Shown: positions 9,799 to 16,769 of the stretch, piece after piece | How positions within the stretch are numbered: position 1 is the first letter of the stretch | How the letters are laid out: the number at the start of each line of letters is the position of its first letter | Assembly: GCA_021732385.1 (NCBI GenBank) | Contig: JAKFVA010000024.1 | Coordinates: 1-32,500 of the forward strand | Length of the DNA stretch: 32,500 nt | Reading direction: 5' to 3' | Source: Burkholderiales bacterium | GTDB lineage: Bacteria > Pseudomonadota > Gammaproteobacteria > Burkholderiales > Burkholderiaceae_C | Made by a program: the position numbers and the translations under genes | The notes under the pieces: generated by a model | Told to the model about the DNA's origin: nothing | What the model saw: the letters and a program-made list of their open reading frames with translations, nothing else | Database searches by the model: none

Positions 9799-10716
9799 TT
9801 ATGGCGCAGCCAAATTAAACAAACTGGCGGCATTGCCCCAGCCAATTTGCCGCGCCACCACAGGCGGCAGCGTGCCCAGCCACGCCCGGTAGTCTTGCAT
9901 CAAAGCCTCGTAATACTGCCAGCGCTGGTTCACCCAGGTGTCCGAGCCCACCAAAAAACGGCCAGGATGCTTGAGCAGCAAGGCGCGCCACTCCGGGCAC
10001 AGTTGCGGCGCCTGTTTGAGGGCGGCATCGCTCTCGGCACACAACAAGCCGGGCCGGTAAGACAACTCGCCCATCAGGCCAGGGTAGCGCGTCATCAATT
10101 CATCAACCCGCGCCACCGGCACACCACCTATGCCAGTATGCGCCCAGATGATGCGGGTAGCCTGCCCAGCCGATGGAGCCTGTGCCATCAGCAGCTCGAT
10201 GGCTGCATCGTCCATGTGGGCCAGCAGAACCAATTGCCGTGCTTCAACAAAGGCCATCAAATTGCGTACAGCCGGGCGTTTGGCATGCTGACTGTCAAAC
10301 AAATGGACCTCGCCCATGCCGCGGTAAGCCCCGGCGGCAGTGCCACGCGTAAATTCAGCCTGGGCACGCATGAGCAGGCGGTCGTCCTGGTGCCAATCGG
10401 TGTAGTCATCGCGGCTGTTGTACAAACGCACAAAGGGCACCACCGTCACACCGGCGGCTTTGGTCTGCGGGCTGGCGGCCAGTTCGCGCGTACCCTCGCC
10501 GGGCGTGCTGTTGGCCAGCACGGCACGCACACCACTTTTTTGCATTCGCGCCAGCACATCGGCCAGCGGGTGCGGGCCAGTGCCATTGCCATGCGCGTCG
10601 GCGTTGTAATGCAGATGCGCGTCAAACAGGGGGCCAATGTAGGCCTGTGCAGCAGCATGCTTGGCTGAAAAAATACCGAGCAAGCCAATCAACAGAACAC
10701 GGCAAGCAATTTTCAT
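9799..10716 (-). CDS. Exported amidohydrolase-family protein
   Basis: The 305-residue protein belongs to the TIM-barrel metal-dependent hydrolases of the amidohydrolase-2 kind. A signal peptide (about residues 1-23, ending AKHAAAQA) predicts a periplasmic place, which is unusual for the group. Likely metal or catalytic residues are His34 and His36 in FDAHLHYN, Glu136 in GMGEVHLF, His167 in LAHMDD, His193 in [10 protein letters not shown], and Asp259 in LVGSDTW. The substrate is unknown. The gene starts nine bases after the dienelactone hydrolase-like gene on the same strand, so it is likely the last gene of a three-gene operon. It converges on the transporter gene with 26 bases between stops. 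Confidence 0.83.
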   Translation of the reverse strand: MKIACRVLLIGLLGIFSAKHAAAQAYIGPLFDAHLHYNADAHGNGTGPHPLADVLARMQKSGVRAVLANSTPGEGTRELAASPQTKAAGVTVVPFVRLYNSRDDYTDWHQDDRLLMRAQAEFTRGTAAGAYRGMGEVHLFDSQHAKRPAVRNLMAFVEARQLVLLAHMDDAAIELLMAQAPSAGQATRIIWAHTGIGGVPVARVDELMTRYPGLMGELSYRPGLLCAESDAALKQAPQLCPEWRALLLKHPGRFLVGSDTWVNQRWQYYEALMQDYRAWLGTLPPVVARQIGWGNAASLFNLAAP

Positions 10717-10725
10717 CGAGCTAGC

Positions 10726-11403
10726 TCAACTCAGGTGCTGGGCAAAAAAGGCTTGGCTGCGCTCCAGCGCCAACCTGGCTGCGGCTTCGTTGTAGGAGCC
10801 GCGCTGCTCGCAATTAAAGCCGTGGTGCACGCCAGGGTAAATATGCACCCGCACTTCCGGATGCGCCGCCTGGAATGCTGCTACGCCAGGCAGCGGAATG
10901 TAGCTGTCATCCTCGGCAAAATGGCACAGCACCGGGCAGCGCGGTTCACGCTCGGCCTCGTCAGTCAGGCCACCGCCGTAATAGGGCGCGGCTGCAGACA
11001 GACCGTCCAACTCACAGGCGGCGCGCCAGGACAGCAAGCCGCCCCAGCAGTACCCCACAATACCGACACGGCCCGCCTGGGCTGCATGGTTAATGGCGGC
11101 TTGAATGTCGTCCAATGCCTTGCCCTGCATGGCCTCCATCTGGCTCTTCAGGGCAAAGCCAACTTGAATGTCATCAGGCGAGTAACCCAGTTCCACCCCA
11201 GGCTTGATACGCGCAAACAAGGCTGGCGCCACGGCCAGATAGCCACTGGCGGCATACGCGTCGGCCACCGAGCGAATATGCGAGTTGACGCCAAATATTT
11301 CCTGGATCACCACCACCGCGCCTTTGGGCGCGCCCGCTGGCTGCGCCACATAGGCCGGGATTGACGCGCCATCGGCTGATTTCAATTCAATCATCTGTCC
11401 CAT
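10726..11403 (-). CDS. Dienelactone hydrolase-family protein
   Basis: Dienelactone hydrolases open the lactone ring of dienelactones to maleylacetate in chloroaromatic breakdown; many relatives have other ester substrates. The 225-residue product has the family features: Glu35 in VVIQEIFGVN, nucleophile Cys119 in GYCWGG, acidic residues in HFAEDDSYIP (161-170), and His194 in GVHHGFNC. An open frame extends to 11697, but it overlaps the upstream gene. The ATG at 11403 has AGGGG seven bases upstream; an ATG three codons later is the alternative. It lies 25 bases after the HCCA isomerase-like gene. A true role in aromatic breakdown is inference, since no ring-cleavage gene is near. Confidence 0.9.
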   Translation of the reverse strand: MGQMIELKSADGASIPAYVAQPAGAPKGAVVVIQEIFGVNSHIRSVADAYAASGYLAVAPALFARIKPGVELGYSPDDIQVGFALKSQMEAMQGKALDDIQAAINHAAQAGRVGIVGYCWGGLLSWRAACELDGLSAAAPYYGGGLTDEAEREPRCPVLCHFAEDDSYIPLPGVAAFQAAHPEVRVHIYPGVHHGFNCEQRGSYNEAAARLALERSQAFFAQHLS

Positions 11404-11428
11404 GATCTGCCCCTGAAGATGCAGGCGC

Positions 11429-12034
11429 TCAGGCCAACTGCTTGCACTTGATTTCAACAAACTCCAACCGATCCTGGCCCCAGAACATTTCGCCGTTAAC
11501 CACAAAACTGGGTGCGCCAAACACGCTGGCTTCAATGGCGCGCTGGGTGCTGGCCTCATACGCGGTAAGCCACTGCGGCTCTTGCGATTGTGCCAAGCGC
11601 TCGGCAGGCAGGCCGCAGTCGGCCAGCAACTGGGCCAGCACCGCGGTATCGGCAATGTTGCGCTCGTGCGCCCAGACCGACGAAAAAACCGCACCACACA
11701 GCTTTAACGCCATTTCCTGGCTGTCTTGCGCCGCGCTACACAGCAACAAGCGCGCAGCGGCTTCGCCGGGCGTGGGGAAATGCTTGGGATGCAGGTTAAT
11801 GGGCAGCTTCAGGTGATCGGAAAAACGCTTCATCTCGACCAGCCGGTAAGCCTGGCGCTGGGGCGAACGCTGACCCAGTGGCAGACCGCCCGATACGGGA
11901 AACACCTTGCCCAGGTCCATCGGCAAGATGGTGACCTTGGCACCAGTGGCCGCGGCAATCGCGGCAAAGCGTTGGTGGCCAATGTAAGTCCAAGGGGATA
12001 CGGGGGCAAAGTAATAGTCGATGGTGGCGCTCAT
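11429..12034 (-). CDS. 2-hydroxychromene-2-carboxylate isomerase-like protein (kappa-GST/DsbA fold)
   Basis: The 201-residue product fits the HCCA isomerase group, glutathione-dependent enzymes of the kappa-class GST fold. In naphthalene breakdown the namesake converts 2-hydroxychromene-2-carboxylate to a hydroxybenzylidene pyruvate. The N-terminal FAPVSPWTYIGHQRF holds Ser13, the expected glutathione-activating serine, and no CxxC disulfide motif, so it is not a thiol oxidase. The C-terminal VFGAPSFVVNGEMFWGQDRL is the family's cis-proline and substrate region. The ATG has a good AGGAGA site. It is the first gene of the minus-strand operon and divergent from mmsA. The actual substrate is unknown. 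Confidence 0.88.
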   Translation of the reverse strand: MSATIDYYFAPVSPWTYIGHQRFAAIAAATGAKVTILPMDLGKVFPVSGGLPLGQRSPQRQAYRLVEMKRFSDHLKLPINLHPKHFPTPGEAAARLLLCSAAQDSQEMALKLCGAVFSSVWAHERNIADTAVLAQLLADCGLPAERLAQSQEPQWLTAYEASTQRAIEASVFGAPSFVVNGEMFWGQDRLEFVEIKCKQLA

Positions 12035-12259
12035 GGAAATCTCCTGTGTTTATTGTTGTGCAAGCCAGCGACCTGCCCAGTGGGTTTGTAACTGAATCTG
12101 CTGTTTTATGCTGGGATGCCAGCGTCCGTCACCGATGCGCCCTCAAACACATGCGGCAAACCTATACTTGAGCGCACCAGCAGCAAAAAGTTGCATGGCC
12201 CGCGCGTTAGCGCCGTGCGGCACTCAACAAAGAATCGCCTACGCAACGGCCCCATTGCC

Positions 12260-13774
12260 ATGACACACACCCCACCCCACGCCATTGCCCATTTCATTGG
12301 CGGCCAGCGCCAAGCCGGCATCTCAAGCCGCCAGCAAGCGGTTTTCAACCCCGCCAGCGGCAGCGTAAGCGGCCAGGTGGCCCTGGCCAACCAAGCCGAT
12401 GTGAACAGCGCCGTGGCCGCCGCGCTAGCGGCTTATCCGGCCTGGGCTGAAACCACGCCGCTCAAGCGAGCACGCGTCATGTTTCGTTTTTTGGAGCTGC
12501 TCAACGCTCACAAGGACGATCTTGCGCGGCTGATTACAGCCGAACATGGCAAGGTGTTTTCCGACGCGCAGGGCGAGGTGGCGCGCGGCATCGACATCGT
12601 CGAGTTTGTCTGCGGCATCCCGCAGCTGCTCAAGGGCGACTACACCGAGCAGGTGTCCAGTGGCATTGACAACTGGACACTGCGCCAGCCGCTGGGCGTG
12701 GTGGCCGGCATCACGCCATTCAATTTTCCGGTGATGGTGCCAATGTGGATGTTCCCGGTGGCCATTGCCTGCGGCAACACCTTTGTGCTCAAACCCAGCC
12801 CGATCGACCCCTCCCCCTCCTTGTTGATGGGTGAGTTGCTCAGACAGGCGGGTCTGCCTGATGGGGTGTACAACGTGGTGCAGGGCGACAAGGAAGCAGT
12901 TGACGTGCTGCTGGCGCACCCGCAAGTGCAAGCCGTTTCTTTTGTCGGTTCCACGCCGATTGCCAACCATATTTACGAGACCGGCGCGCACCACGGCAAG
13001 CGCGTGCAGGCGTTGGGTGGTGCCAAGAATCACATGGTGGTGATGCCTGACGCCGACTTGGAGCAGGCGGTGGACGCCCTAATTGGCGCAGCCTACGGCT
13101 CCGCAGGCGAGCGTTGCATGGCGATTTCCGTGGCGGTGCTGGTGGGCGACGCAGGCGACCGAATCATGCCTCAGCTGGCAGCGCGCGCACGCCAATTGGT
13201 CATTAAAAATGGCATGGAAAGCGACGCCGAAATGGGCCCCATCGTCACCCGCGCCGCGCTTGAGCGCATTACCGACTGCATTGCGCAGGGCGTGGGCGAA
13301 GGCGCGCAACTGCTGGTCGATGGCCGGGGCATCAAGGTGCCGGGCCACGACGCGGGGTTTTGGCTGGGCGGCACGCTGTTTGATCATGTCACGCCGGCCA
13401 TGCGCATCTACCAGGAAGAAATTTTTGGCCCGGTGCTGGTGTGTGTGCGCGTACCCGATTTGCAGCAGGCGATTGCGCTCGTCAATGCCCACCAGTTTGG
13501 CAACGGCGTAGCCTGCTTCACCCGCGACGGCCATGTGGCGCGCGAGTTTGCCCGGCGCATTCAAGTGGGCATGGTGGGCATCAACGTGCCCATTCCGGTG
13601 CCCATGGCTTGGCATGGTTTTGGCGGTTGGAAGAAAAGCCTGTTTGGCGATATGCACGCCTACGGCAGCGAAGGCGTGCGCTTCTACAGCAAACAAAAAT
13701 CCATCATGCAGCGCTGGCCACAGAGCATTGGCAAGGGCGCAGAGTTTGTCATGCCCACCAGCAAATCCGACTGA
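12260..13774 (+). CDS. mmsA: Methylmalonate-semialdehyde dehydrogenase (CoA-acylating)
   Basis: MmsA oxidises methylmalonate semialdehyde or malonate semialdehyde with NAD+ and CoA, giving propionyl-CoA or acetyl-CoA, in valine, inositol and beta-alanine breakdown. The 504-residue product covers the whole aldehyde dehydrogenase fold: [16 protein letters not shown] at 153-168, the nucleotide-binding SFVGSTPIA (227-235), and catalytic Cys286 in [10 protein letters not shown]. The usual ALDH general-base glutamate is replaced in [16 protein letters not shown], as is normal for the CoA-acylating MmsA group. The open frame begins at 12116, but the ATG at 12260 gives the family length and start. 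It is followed after eight bases by a GMC dehydrogenase gene. Confidence 0.93.
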   Translation: MTHTPPHAIAHFIGGQRQAGISSRQQAVFNPASGSVSGQVALANQADVNSAVAAALAAYPAWAETTPLKRARVMFRFLELLNAHKDDLARLITAEHGKVFSDAQGEVARGIDIVEFVCGIPQLLKGDYTEQVSSGIDNWTLRQPLGVVAGITPFNFPVMVPMWMFPVAIACGNTFVLKPSPIDPSPSLLMGELLRQAGLPDGVYNVVQGDKEAVDVLLAHPQVQAVSFVGSTPIANHIYETGAHHGKRVQALGGAKNHMVVMPDADLEQAVDALIGAAYGSAGERCMAISVAVLVGDAGDRIMPQLAARARQLVIKNGMESDAEMGPIVTRAALERITDCIAQGVGEGAQLLVDGRGIKVPGHDAGFWLGGTLFDHVTPAMRIYQEEIFGPVLVCVRVPDLQQAIALVNAHQFGNGVACFTRDGHVAREFARRIQVGMVGINVPIPVPMAWHGFGGWKKSLFGDMHAYGSEGVRFYSKQKSIMQRWPQSIGKGAEFVMPTSKSD

Positions 13775-13782
13775 ATCTCTCC

Positions 13783-15411
13783 GTGAACGACACCACTTTC
13801 GACTACATCATCATCGGCGGCGGCACCGCCGGTTGCTTGTTGGCCAATCGCCTGTCTGCGGATGCCTCCAAACGGGTATTGCTGATTGAGGCCGGCCGCA
13901 AGGACGACTACCATTGGATCCACATTCCAGTAGGCTACCTCTACTGCATTGGCAATCCGCGCACCGACTGGCTCTACAACACCGAGCCCGACGCCGGTCT
14001 CAATGGCCGCACGTTGCGCTACCCACGCGGCAAGACCCTGGGCGGCTGCTCCAGCATCAACGGCATGATTTACATGCGCGGCCAGGCACGCGACTACGAC
14101 CACTGGGCCCAGCTTACCGGCGATGCGCGTTGGCGCTGGAAGCAAGTGCTGCCCGATTTTATGCGCCATGAAGACCACTACAAGGGCGGCGATGCCCTGC
14201 ACGGCGCTGGCAGCGAGTGGCGAGTTGACAAGCAGCGCCTGCGCTGGGACATTCTGGACGCCTTTGCACAAGCCGCGCAGCAAGCCGGCATCCCCACCAC
14301 TGACGACTTTAACCGTGGCAACAACGAAGGCGTGGGCTACTTTGAAGTCAATCAAAAAAATGGCCTGCGCTGGAACACGGCCAAGGCGTTTTTGCGCCCC
14401 ACCTGTTACGCCCGCCCCAATTTTGAAATGTGGACCAGTGCGCAGGTAGCTCACCTGGTCATTGAGCGCCAAGGTGATGGCAGCCAGCATTGCACCGGTG
14501 CCAAGGTGTGGGATGGCAGCGAGATGGTGACAGCCAGCGCCAGCCGCGAGGTCTTGCTTTGCGCGGGCAGCGTTGGCTCACCGCAGCTGTTGCAGCTCTC
14601 TGGTATTGGCCCGGCGGCCTTGCTGCAACAGCACGGTATTGCGGTCAAGCAGGACCTGCCCGGCGTGGGCGCCAATTTGCAAGACCATTTGCAGATTCGC
14701 GCGGTCTACCAGGTGCAGGGCGTGCCTACGCTCAACACGCTGGCGGGCAGTTGGCTGGGCAAGGCCAAGATTGCGCTGGAGTACGCCACCCGGCGCAGCG
14801 GCCCGATGAGCATGGCGCCGTCGCAATTGGGCGCATTTACGCGAAGCTCGCCCGCGCATGAACACCCCAATATTGAATACCACGTGCAACCGCTAAGCCT
14901 GGACGCGTTTGGCGAGCCGCTGCACCATTTCAACGCCTTTACTGCGAGCGTGTGCAATATCAACCCCACCAGCCGCGGCACGGTGGCCATCAAAAGCCCG
15001 CGCTTTGAAGATGCCCCCGCCATTGCGCCCAATTACCTCAGCACTGCACAAGATCGTCAGGTGGCTGCTGACTCCCTGCGCACCACGCGCCGGATTGTGC
15101 AGCAACCCGCTCTTGCGGCTTACGCGCCGCAAGAAATCCGCCCCGGCATGCAATACCAAAGCGACGACGACCTGGCCAAGCTCGCGGGCGACATTGCCAC
15201 CACCATCTTTCATCCGGTGGGCACCACCAAAATGGGCGCCGACAACGACCCCATGGCTGTGGTTGATTCTGAACTGCGGGTGCGCGGCGTGGCCGGCCTG
15301 CGCGTGGTGGACGCCGGGGTGATGCCCACCATTACCAGCGGCAACACCAACGCTCCCACGCTGATGATTGCTGAAAAAGCCGCGCAGTTCATTCGGGCGG
15401 CGGCGCGCTAA
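13783..15411 (+). CDS. GMC-family FAD-dependent alcohol dehydrogenase (choline dehydrogenase-like), GTG start
   Basis: GMC oxidoreductases oxidise alcohols with a bound FAD. The 542-residue product starts with the dinucleotide-binding motif DYIIIGGGTAGCLLANRL (about 7-25). Both GMC signatures are present: GGCSSINGMIYMRG and GSVGSPQLLQLSGIG. The active-site His is in TIFHPVGTTKMG, and the closing motif is SGNTNAPTLMIAEKAA. No signal peptide or transmembrane helix is seen. The frame is open much further upstream inside mmsA, but the GTG at 13783, eight bases after the mmsA stop, gives the family N terminus; no Shine-Dalgarno site is clear. Pairing with mmsA suggests an alcohol-to-semialdehyde step feeding MmsA, which is inference. 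AlkJ/BetA-like substrates cannot be separated. Confidence 0.88.
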   Translation: MNDTTFDYIIIGGGTAGCLLANRLSADASKRVLLIEAGRKDDYHWIHIPVGYLYCIGNPRTDWLYNTEPDAGLNGRTLRYPRGKTLGGCSSINGMIYMRGQARDYDHWAQLTGDARWRWKQVLPDFMRHEDHYKGGDALHGAGSEWRVDKQRLRWDILDAFAQAAQQAGIPTTDDFNRGNNEGVGYFEVNQKNGLRWNTAKAFLRPTCYARPNFEMWTSAQVAHLVIERQGDGSQHCTGAKVWDGSEMVTASASREVLLCAGSVGSPQLLQLSGIGPAALLQQHGIAVKQDLPGVGANLQDHLQIRAVYQVQGVPTLNTLAGSWLGKAKIALEYATRRSGPMSMAPSQLGAFTRSSPAHEHPNIEYHVQPLSLDAFGEPLHHFNAFTASVCNINPTSRGTVAIKSPRFEDAPAIAPNYLSTAQDRQVAADSLRTTRRIVQQPALAAYAPQEIRPGMQYQSDDDLAKLAGDIATTIFHPVGTTKMGADNDPMAVVDSELRVRGVAGLRVVDAGVMPTITSGNTNAPTLMIAEKAAQFIRAAAR

Positions 15412-15436
15412 GCCGTCAACCAATCCAGCTCTGAAC

Positions 15437-15511
15437 GCTATAAATAGTAGAGCAAAAAACCATAGCGCCACCCGCAAGTATTTAATGACTTCGGGTCAGT
15501 TTTAATGCCTG
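15437..15511 (+). repeat. Dispersed intergenic repeat, copy 1
   Basis: The unit begins GCTATAAATAGTAGAGC and passes through CATAGCGCCACCCGC to TTTTAATGCCTG. The GCTAT and ATAGC near its left part can pair. Clear relatives lie at 15604-15682 (opposite strand) and 19466-19550 (same strand). About 90 bases separate it from the inverted copy. Confidence 0.75.
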
Positions 15512-15603
15512 TAATTAGCCCTTTTTATTGAAATTCCGGGTAGCTGGCGGGTTTTGGGCGCCGTCAAACCCGGCACCTCAAGATTTTTCAGCTTTTTTGC
15601 CAT

Positions 15604-15682
15604 TTTTCAAGCATCAAACACAACTTTTAGCTATACAGGACGTGCGGGTGACGCTATAGGTTTTTACTATACTATTTGTAGC
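15604..15682 (-). repeat. Dispersed intergenic repeat, copy 2 (inverted)
   Basis: Read on the minus strand it begins GCTACAAATAGTATAGTA and passes through TATAGCGTCACCCGCACGTC to GATGCTTGAAAAA. It matches the copy at 19466 closely, including the shared block CACCCGCACGTC-TGTAT. With copy 1 it forms an inverted pair around a 92-base spacer. Confidence 0.75.
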
Positions 15683-15691
15683 AATTCGGGT

Positions 15692-15719
15692 TTTACATCA
15701 AGCCTGCCGCCACTTAAAT
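15692..15719 (+). promoter_or_regulatory. Possible sigma70 promoter upstream of the exported-protein gene
   Basis: TTTACA (15692-15697) and TTAAAT (15714-15719) are separated by 16 bases, with five and four consensus matches. Transcription would start near 15727 and meet the hairpin at 15852. The evidence is moderate because AT-rich sequence gives such matches by chance. Confidence 0.35.
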
Positions 15720-15851
15720 CAAATGCCTTGCCTCAGGCGTTGATCCAGCACGTTCATTGGCAAGCCCATTAAGTTCCGCAATTTCCTCATTCTTTACACA
15801 AGCGCTGGCTTACTGGGTCAACACGGTCTCGGGCTACCCCGTTAGATACAG

Positions 15852-15878
15852 GAGCGTTTTCTTGGCGCTCGTTTTTTG
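15852..15878 (+). terminator. Terminator-like hairpin, 30 bases before a start codon
   Basis: GAGCG (15852-15856) pairs with CGCTC (15866-15870) across a 9-base loop, followed by GTTTTTTG. The stem is short. Its position between a possible promoter and the gene at 15908 fits either an attenuator for that gene or the end of a separate small RNA of about 150 bases. Confidence 0.45.
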
Positions 15879-15907
15879 ATTTCATCCACTTTTTCTGGCA
15901 TCCCATC

Positions 15908-16225
15908 ATGAACAAACTAATCGCGTCAGTGGTCACCGGCGTTGCTTTGTGCGCCGCCGCGGCAGCATTTGCTGCAGACGACTACAACGCCCCACCCGCT
16001 GGCGACAGGCAATATGCCGCTTGCATTGCCTATTCCAATAAAAACTATGACGGTGGCGATGAAAAAAGCCCGGTCAAAGGCCAGAACAAAGCGCAGGCGT
16101 TTTGCACTTGCATGTGGAATGAAACCCCGGACGACTTTAAAGGCAGCCTGGCTAAATTTGCCGAAACCGCCAAAGGCAAGTCCACCAACAAGATTTGTGA
16201 AAAGCATTCCAACTGGGGTTCTTGA
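15908..16225 (+). CDS. Small exported cysteine-containing protein of unknown function
   Basis: I do not recognise a characterised family. The 105-residue product has a clear Sec signal peptide (positive start MNKLIAS, hydrophobic core, cleavage near AAFAADD at 20-25), so it should be periplasmic or secreted. The mature part of about 80 residues has four cysteines, Cys39, Cys66, Cys68 and Cys97, enough for two disulfides, with a CxC pair in AFCTCMWNETPDDF. It is rich in charged and polar residues. No Shine-Dalgarno site is evident. It is a single-gene unit: a terminator-like hairpin lies upstream and a strong terminator downstream at 16281. Codon use looks like that of its neighbours. Confidence 0.8.
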   Translation: MNKLIASVVTGVALCAAAAAFAADDYNAPPAGDRQYAACIAYSNKNYDGGDEKSPVKGQNKAQAFCTCMWNETPDDFKGSLAKFAETAKGKSTNKICEKHSNWGS

Positions 16226-16280
16226 TAACGGTTTAGCCGCCCGCTGATACCCGCGTATCGCGCCGGCTTACCCAAGATAA

Positions 16281-16308
16281 AACCGCTCGTTGACCGAGCG
16301 GTTTTTTT
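16281..16308. terminator. Strong bidirectional rho-independent terminator
   Basis: AACCGCTCG (16281-16289) pairs perfectly with CGAGCGGTT (16295-16303) across a 5-base loop, with seven T bases on the plus strand. An A run on the left gives TTTTATC on the minus strand. It sits between the convergent genes ending at 16225 and 16323 and can serve both. Confidence 0.92.
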
Positions 16309-16322
16309 ATGCCCTTTGCAGC

Positions 16323-16736
16323 CTAGCGCAATCCGCCGACATACTTGGACGTGTCATCGCGTTTGCCACCGCCTGCAGGCTGCAAACTTTCGGGGCCAAG
16401 GCCTGAATCAGCCCGCTCGGCACCAAAATCGGTATGGGCGAAGGCGCTGTGGCGGGTGGGCGTTGGTGCCACAGCTTGCAGCGCCGCCAAGGCGGTTTGA
16501 ACCAGGGGCCGTGGCGGCCGCTCACCCGGATCGGCAACCGCCATGGCCAGCTTGTTGGCCCATTCAGCCAGGTCGGCATGGCCGTCCTCCTCGGCTTTGG
16601 TGCGCGCAAAACGCACAATGGCTGCTGCATACTCGGCGTTGACCGCCATCCATTCCGTATCCGTCACCCGCCCCGTTTTACGCCGTAGCAGTACATGCAA
16701 ATGCGCTGCGATGGCAATTTTTTCGCTGGTCTGCAT
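16323..16736 (-). CDS. Conserved-looking hypothetical protein
   Basis: I cannot name this 137-residue protein. The N-terminal 75 residues look helical (SEKIAIAAHLHVLLRRKTGR, then TDTEWMAVNAEYAAAIVRFA), and the C-terminal part is rich in glycine, proline and charged residues and probably disordered. No signal peptide or membrane helix is seen. The coding case rests on a strong GAAGGAG ribosome-binding site before the ATG, a codon pattern like its neighbours, and clean placement between the amtB stop (33 bases upstream) and a terminator. It is likely the second gene of the amtB transcript, so it may be expressed under nitrogen limitation; that is inference. Confidence 0.75.
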   Translation of the reverse strand: MQTSEKIAIAAHLHVLLRRKTGRVTDTEWMAVNAEYAAAIVRFARTKAEEDGHADLAEWANKLAMAVADPGERPPRPLVQTALAALQAVAPTPTRHSAFAHTDFGAERADSGLGPESLQPAGGGKRDDTSKYVGGLR

Positions 16737-16769
16737 TCAGACTCCTTCAAGAGACTCCCTCTTTTTCCA

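Larger units (their letters stand above)
15412..15907. other. 496-base gene-free region with repeats and a possible leader RNA
   Basis: No protein gene is supportable here. In order it holds a repeat copy (15437-15511), a 7-base hairpin CGGGTTT/AAACCCG (15548-15554/15566-15572), and an inverted repeat copy (15604-15682). These are followed by a possible promoter (15692-15719) and a terminator-like hairpin (15852-15878) just before the small exported-protein gene. The listed parts are described separately. Confidence 0.6.

Noticed and set aside
11404-11697. 98-codon upstream extension of the dienelactone hydrolase frame
   Set aside because: It overlaps the HCCA isomerase-like gene; the ATG at 11403 has its own ribosome-binding site and fits the family length.
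12110-12123. GCTGG/CCAGC hairpin between the divergent isomerase and mmsA genes as an operator
   Set aside because: A 5-base stem is too common by chance in this base composition and no neighbouring promoter could be assigned.
13441-13782. 114-codon extension of the GMC dehydrogenase frame upstream
   Set aside because: It overlaps mmsA in another frame and has no homology-like features; the flavin-binding motif starts just after the GTG at 13783.
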